Assembly (NCBI GenBank): GCA_037146835.1
Contig: JBAWWI010000076.1
Coordinates: 1-9,842, forward strand
Origin: IMCC26256 sp037146835
Lineage (GTDB): Bacteria; Actinomycetota; Acidimicrobiia; IMCC26256
Length of the DNA stretch: 9,842 nucleotides
Reading direction: 5' to 3'
In this document: in pieces, positions 6,734-9,842 of the stretch
Layout of the letters: each line of letters begins with the position of its first letter
Numbering within the stretch: the stretch's first letter is position 1
Position numbers and translations under genes: made by a program
The notes under the pieces: generated by a model
The model's database searches: none
What the model saw: only the letters and a program-made list of their open reading frames with translations
Told to the model about the DNA's origin: nothing

Positions 6734-7290
6734 TTACACGGACCTCCGAATCAGCTTCTCGGATCGTTGCGCTGTTGAACTCGGAGTCTGCGGCTGGTGG
6801 AGACGCTCTTCTCGACCCCGATCGTTTCAAAGCATTCTGTAGTTCGTTAGAGATTGATCACACTAAATTGGTTGTCGATGGCGCACTTCTCGAGACGATG
6901 CGCGATCTTCGCGCAGCAGTCGCCTCCTGCCTTAAGGAGCCTTCATCGAAGAAGTCTCAAGCGCTAGAGGAAATAAGCGCTAAGGCTCAAATCGTTCTGC
7001 GCGTAGACGATGAAGGTATGCCGATGCTCTCGAGTGCTGCCGTTGGTTCGGCGAGCATTGCCGCTCTCTTCGTTCTCGCTATCGCTGCTTCGGCAGGCGA
7101 TGGAGGCTGGAGCCGGATTCGAGTCTGTGACGCTCCAGAGTGCAGCAAAGCGTTCTTTGATACAACGCGCAGCCGCAATCGGCGGTGGTGCAGTATGTCA
7201 ACCTGTGGGAATAGAGCAAAAGTCTCCGATCATCGCCAGAGGCAAGGCCAGAAGAAGGGCCAGAGGCAAGGCGAGCGAAAAGACCAGTAG
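6730..7290 (+). CDS. CGNR zinc-finger (ABATE-type) transcriptional regulator
   Basis: The product is 186 residues. The C-terminal finger is complete: Cys133-x4-Cys138-x15-Cys154-x4-Cys159, ending in the diagnostic CGNR (159-162) with the usual basic W-C-S context. The first about 125 residues correspond in position to the ABATE ligand-binding domain that normally precedes this finger, although I recognise it only from context. CGNR proteins are predicted DNA-binding regulators common in actinobacteria. After the finger comes a 24-residue basic tail with a repeated QRQG motif, longer than usual. Start ATG 6730 overlaps the transporter stop as ATGA, implying coupled translation; upstream in-frame starts lie within the transporter and are rejected. 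Tight coupling suggests it controls this operon or the transporter. Confidence 0.85.
   Translation: MITRTSESASRIVALLNSESAAGGDALLDPDRFKAFCSSLEIDHTKLVVDGALLETMRDLRAAVASCLKEPSSKKSQALEEISAKAQIVLRVDDEGMPMLSSAAVGSASIAALFVLAIAASAGDGGWSRIRVCDAPECSKAFFDTTRSRNRRWCSMSTCGNRAKVSDHRQRQGQKKGQRQGERKDQ
7235..7272 (+). repeat. 14-bp direct repeat inside the regulator's C-terminal tail
   Basis: The sequence gccagaggcaaggc occurs at 7235-7248 and 7259-7272, 24 bp (8 codons) apart, so it keeps frame and produces QRQGQKKGQRQG. It lengthens the basic tail after the CGNR finger. Confidence 0.8.
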
Positions 7291-7309
7291 AAGGGAAGGT
7301 GAAAGCGCT

Positions 7310-7714
7310 ATGAGAGCTCGATCGTTTGACCATTTAGTGCTCAACGTCTCTGATGTTGAGGCATCTCTAAGTTGGTACATGCGCCACCTACGGCTTGAGC
7401 CGGTTCGCATAGATGAATGGCGACGAGGCGAGGCTCCGTTTCCGTCTCTGAGAATCAACGACTCTGCAATTATTGATTTCTTAAGCAGCGAACGCTCTGG
7501 CGAGAACCTCAACCACTTCTGTCTAGTCGTAGACGATGCCGATCTCCATGCATTGCACGCGAGCGGACTGATCGAGACAGAGGGGGAGCCAAGACGGCTA
7601 TACGGGGCGCGCGGTATCGGCTGGGGTCTCTACGTGCTCGATCCAGATGGCAACCGCGTAGAGCTGCGCCACTACGGCGAGGAGCCGAGCGCTCCTCATT
7701 CCGCGTCTAGATAG
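7310..7714 (+). CDS. VOC-superfamily (glyoxalase/dioxygenase-fold) protein
   Basis: The product is 134 residues, one vicinal-oxygen-chelate unit with two beta-alpha-beta-beta-beta modules. Expected metal ligands are visible: His8 in FDHLVLNV, His69 in LNHFCLVV and Glu118 in GNRVELRH. DPDGN at 111-115 is the usual turn before the last strand. Members include glyoxalase I, fosfomycin and bleomycin resistance proteins and extradiol dioxygenases. With all three ligands present a metal-dependent activity is likely, but the substrate is unknown. ATG 7310 is chosen because AAGGTGA sits 7 nt upstream and the fold begins there; the frame is open much further upstream but overlaps the regulator gene. 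It lies 19 bp behind the regulator, so it is in the same operon. The neighbouring exporter makes a detoxification role plausible. Confidence 0.85.
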   Translation: MRARSFDHLVLNVSDVEASLSWYMRHLRLEPVRIDEWRRGEAPFPSLRINDSAIIDFLSSERSGENLNHFCLVVDDADLHALHASGLIETEGEPRRLYGARGIGWGLYVLDPDGNRVELRHYGEEPSAPHSASR

Positions 7715-7732
7715 GGCTTAAATAGGGCTTAA
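7711..7732. repeat. 11-bp tandem repeat between convergent genes
   Basis: The sequence atagggcttaa is present twice in a row (7711-7721, 7722-7732), and a degenerate third copy, atagcggttat, runs into the end of the aldehyde dehydrogenase gene. The first copy contains the TAG stop of the VOC gene. The gap between the convergent stops is only 25 bp and shows no clear terminator hairpin. Confidence 0.85.
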
Positions 7733-7739
7733 ATAGCGG

Positions 7740-9203
7740 TTATAGAAAACGCCGAAGGATTTTCTTCTTGCGCTCTGTATAGGGCGGGTACGCAATAGGT
7801 GGATCTAGGCGTGTTGTCTTTTTGAGGACGCTCTTGTGATGACTAAAAGTCTCGAAGGTTGACCTGCCGTGGTAGGCGCCTTGCCCAGATTCTCCAACTC
7901 CACCAAATGGGAGAGTCGGCGGCACTAACTGAAAGAGGGTGCCATTGATGCAGGCCCCACCAGAGGAGGTGCTGTCAAGCACGCGCTCGGCTACTTGTTT
8001 GTCCTCCGCAAATACATAGAGCGCAAGCGGTTTGTCGCGATTGTTGATGAACGTTATTGCCTCTTCGACTCCATCAACTGCAAGGACGGGGAGGAGTGGG
8101 CCAAAAATCTCATCCTTCATTACTTTTGACTCGGGGTCGGTTCCTACAAGAACCGTTGGGGCAATAAAGCAGTCGCTTGCATCACGCTCGCCTCCAAAAT
8201 ACGGAGTGCCTGCGCCTTCGCCATCTAGCAGTGCAGAGACGCGGACAAAGTGACGCGCATCAACTATGCGTGCGAAATCTGGAGTCTCCTGAGTATTGAC
8301 TCCATACATCTGCGTGACAGCCTCTTGAAGCTTCTTTAAGAGTTCTGCCTCTACGCTGCGGTGCACCAATACATAATCGGGGGCCACGCAGGTCTGGCCG
8401 GCGTTCAAGAACTTTCCCCAGGCGATTCGCTTTGCAGCAACAGTGAGATTGGCTGATGCATCTACATATGTAGGGCTCTTACCGCCTAACTCAAGGGTGA
8501 CCGGTGTGAGATTCTTGGCTGCTGCAGCCATCACGATTCGACCGGTGCTGCCGTGGCCTGTGTAGAAGATGTGATCCCAGCGTTGAGCAAGGAGAGCGGT
8601 TGTCTCTGGGATAGCGCCCTCTACAACGCGCAGTGCCGAGTTATCAAGATACTGAGGAATGATTGCTGCGAGAGTTGCAGAGACGGTGGGGGAGACCTCT
8701 GAGGGTTTCAGCACTACACAGTTTCCTGCGGCGATAGCTCCAACGATCGGCGCTAGTAATAACTGCACCGGGTAATTCCACGGTCCGATTACGAGCACGA
8801 CGCCTAGTGGGTCGCGATAGATGCGCCCCTTGCCGGGGAGCTGCGTTGCTGGAATGCGAACCTTCTCTGGGCGAACCCAGCGGTCGAGGTTCTTTAGCGC
8901 AACAGCAATCTCTGTGAGCACAAACGCGATCTCTGTAACGAAAGCCTCGATATTTGGCTTCCCAAGATCGCTCGCTAACGCATTCAAAATATCGCCTTCA
9001 CGCTCGACGAGCATTCTGCGAAGTGCCTTTAGTTGCCCCTTGCGCCAGGCAATGCTCTTGGTCGTGCCGCTAGCGAATGTGGTGCGGAGCTCTGCGACGA
9101 GAGCCGGAGCGTCGAGATCGGGGGTTGAGCGCGGACTCAAAGGTGAAGCCTCGCTGCGTGCGGTGGTCTGGCCTTTGGTGGCGATGCTCTCAGTAGTGGT
9201 CAT
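7740..9203 (-). CDS. NAD(P)-dependent aldehyde dehydrogenase, class 3-like
   Basis: The product is 487 residues and oxidises an aldehyde to the carboxylic acid. Family elements in order are: PWN at 141-143 with catalytic Asn143; Lys166 in LKPSE, which binds the cofactor; TGHGSTG at 215-221; Glu238 in LELGGKSP; the nucleophile Cys272 in NAGQTC; EIFGP at 365-369; and PFGGVGESG at 432-440. The YPPYTERKK-type basic C-terminus (about 472-487) and the short GHGSTG loop match the ALDH3/coniferyl-aldehyde dehydrogenase branch, which handles fatty and aromatic aldehydes. The first about 30 residues are a Ser/Thr-rich leader not usual for the core enzyme. Start ATG 9203 has AAGGAG 4 nt upstream. It is monocistronic as far as can be seen, with its own upstream region. 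The physiological aldehyde is unknown. Confidence 0.92.
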   Translation of the reverse strand: MTTTESIATKGQTTARSEASPLSPRSTPDLDAPALVAELRTTFASGTTKSIAWRKGQLKALRRMLVEREGDILNALASDLGKPNIEAFVTEIAFVLTEIAVALKNLDRWVRPEKVRIPATQLPGKGRIYRDPLGVVLVIGPWNYPVQLLLAPIVGAIAAGNCVVLKPSEVSPTVSATLAAIIPQYLDNSALRVVEGAIPETTALLAQRWDHIFYTGHGSTGRIVMAAAAKNLTPVTLELGGKSPTYVDASANLTVAAKRIAWGKFLNAGQTCVAPDYVLVHRSVEAELLKKLQEAVTQMYGVNTQETPDFARIVDARHFVRVSALLDGEGAGTPYFGGERDASDCFIAPTVLVGTDPESKVMKDEIFGPLLPVLAVDGVEEAITFINNRDKPLALYVFAEDKQVAERVLDSTSSGGACINGTLFQLVPPTLPFGGVGESGQGAYHGRSTFETFSHHKSVLKKTTRLDPPIAYPPYTERKKKILRRFL

Positions 9204-9210
9204 GCTGCTC

Positions 9211-9316
9211 CTTCAACTAGGGACTATTTAAATACGAGCTCTAGGCGCGAGCATAGGGACCGCTTCAACTCTGGTTGGCTACTTCTAGGTCGGGCGAGGT
9301 TAGGTCAGAATAGGTC
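9211..9316. promoter_or_regulatory. Upstream region of the aldehyde dehydrogenase gene with repeated short motifs
   Basis: Two 7-mers each occur twice in mirrored order on the plus strand: cttcaac (9211-9217), tagggac (9218-9224), tagggac (9254-9260), cttcaac (9263-9269). Between them lies the palindrome TATTTAAATA (9225-9234), 22-31 bp before the ATG and able to serve as an AT-rich -10. Further out taggtc occurs three times, at 9286, 9301 and 9311. These could be protein-binding sites, but short matches may be chance. No consensus -35 fits the palindrome. Confidence 0.3.
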
Positions 9317-9359
9317 TTATTTGAGAGGAAGTCTCGGGCTCTCATAATCCTGGGTTGCC

Positions 9360-9842
9360 TCATCCGGTGTCTCTTAGATCCGGTGGGGATCGCCAAGCCC
9401 ATCTGGGATCGCTGCCCCTCGCCCCTTCAATTCTCTTGAGGCGGTATCCGTCATGCGTTTTTTGGAGGTGATGTCGTTTACAGAGGCGTACAAGGTTCTC
9501 AAAAGTGGTTGGCCCACCCTCAGCGAAGGGAACGATGTGATCGATCTCTAGGCCAAGAGTTACGTCGCATGTAGGTACCTGGCAGACACGATCGCGCTCC
9601 TCAACGGCAGTGCGCAGCTTTGCTGGTAATGCGCGCCCCATGTGAGCAATTGTTCTTATGTCTGTGGCATCGATCACGAGCAACTTCAAGAATGCTTCAC
9701 CCAAATACGCTGTCGCAGTCGCTACTGGAATCGGCCCGACGCCTGCGATCTCACAGACCTCGCCATTCTCAGTACGCCCACGCTTGAGGGCATCTATGTC
9801 GACGCGAATATTCATCACGACGTTGGGGCGGGTTGTTTTCTT
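9360..9842 (-). CDS. DUF222/13E12-type HNH endonuclease, 5' end outside window
   Basis: This is the last 160 residues of a gene that enters from the right edge. The frame is open to position 9842 (reading KKTTRPNVV before the internal GTG and ATG codons at 9818 and 9815), so neither internal codon is the likely start. The visible part has the end of the DUF222-like region, then RVCQVPTC (a Cys pair), then the HNH core EIDHIVPFAEGG, then an Asn in FENLV, and RLCKRHH. This is a complete C-terminal metal-binding nuclease domain. Full members are usually about 350-500 residues, occur in many copies in actinobacterial genomes and are often linked with mobile DNA, although their role is poorly known. 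The gene ends in TGA at 9362-9360, 156 bp upstream of the aldehyde dehydrogenase start. Confidence 0.87.
   Translation of the reverse strand, partial: KKTTRPNVVMNIRVDIDALKRGRTENGEVCEIAGVGPIPVATATAYLGEAFLKLLVIDATDIRTIAHMGRALPAKLRTAVEERDRVCQVPTCDVTLGLEIDHIVPFAEGGPTTFENLVRLCKRHHLQKTHDGYRLKRIEGARGSDPRWAWRSPPDLRDTG

Noticed and set aside
7010..7309. N-terminal extension of the VOC protein upstream of ATG 7310
   Set aside because: It overlaps the regulator's zinc-finger coding region in another frame; the VOC fold and a clear ribosome site both point to 7310.
8821..9231. Plus-strand 136-residue frame opposite the aldehyde dehydrogenase
   Set aside because: It is antisense to a clear enzyme gene, with low-complexity Ser/Arg composition and no ribosome site or domain.
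9323..9343. GAGAG/CTCTC inverted repeat as a terminator
   Set aside because: It has only 5-bp arms, a long loop and no T run, and it lies upstream of the aldehyde dehydrogenase gene rather than directly after a stop codon on a clean hairpin.

Overview
The window looks like chromosomal DNA of a moderately GC-rich actinobacterium. The supporting signs are an HNH endonuclease of the actinobacterial DUF222/13E12 type, a PIG-L deacetylase resembling the mycothiol enzymes MshB/Mca, a CGNR zinc-finger regulator and a HadB-like MaoC dehydratase. I cannot name the genus; an aquatic or acidimicrobial-type actinobacterium would fit, but that is inference. I see no rRNA, tRNA, CRISPR array, insertion sequence or phage module.

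Left part, all on the minus strand. Positions 1-1303 hold the 5' part of a gene for a secreted NHL beta-propeller protein. It is built from near-identical 150-bp (50-residue) units. The reading frame is broken by a perfect 16-bp tandem duplication at 873-904, and the original frame resumes and stays open to the window edge. A good promoter (TTGACA, 18 bp, CATAAT) lies upstream at 1398-1427. Upstream of that, 1607-2791 encodes a secreted alpha/beta hydrolase with a complete Ser-Asp-His triad. Positions 2941-3726 encode a PIG-L/LmbE-type zinc deacetylase.

Middle part, on the plus strand from 3889 to 7714. A MaoC dehydratase/hydratase is followed by an MFE-2-like short-chain dehydrogenase, a DHA2-like MFS transporter, a CGNR zinc-finger regulator and a VOC-fold protein. 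The last four genes are tightly packed: gaps are 39 and 19 bp, and MFS and CGNR overlap by ATGA. The MaoC and dehydrogenase genes together could hydrate enoyl-CoA and oxidise (3R)-hydroxyacyl-CoA, as the separate domains of peroxisomal MFE-2 do. The transporter, regulator and VOC gene look like an export or detoxification unit read through from the same operon.

Right part, minus strand. A class 3-like aldehyde dehydrogenase (7740-9203) converges on the VOC gene, with an 11-bp tandem repeat in the short gap. At the right edge is the 3' end of the DUF222/HNH endonuclease gene (9360 to beyond 9842).

Most of the window is ordinary metabolic sequence. The item most worth a second look is the repeat-rich NHL gene with its precise, potentially reversible 16-bp frameshifting duplication. 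I found no convincing undescribed multi-gene system.
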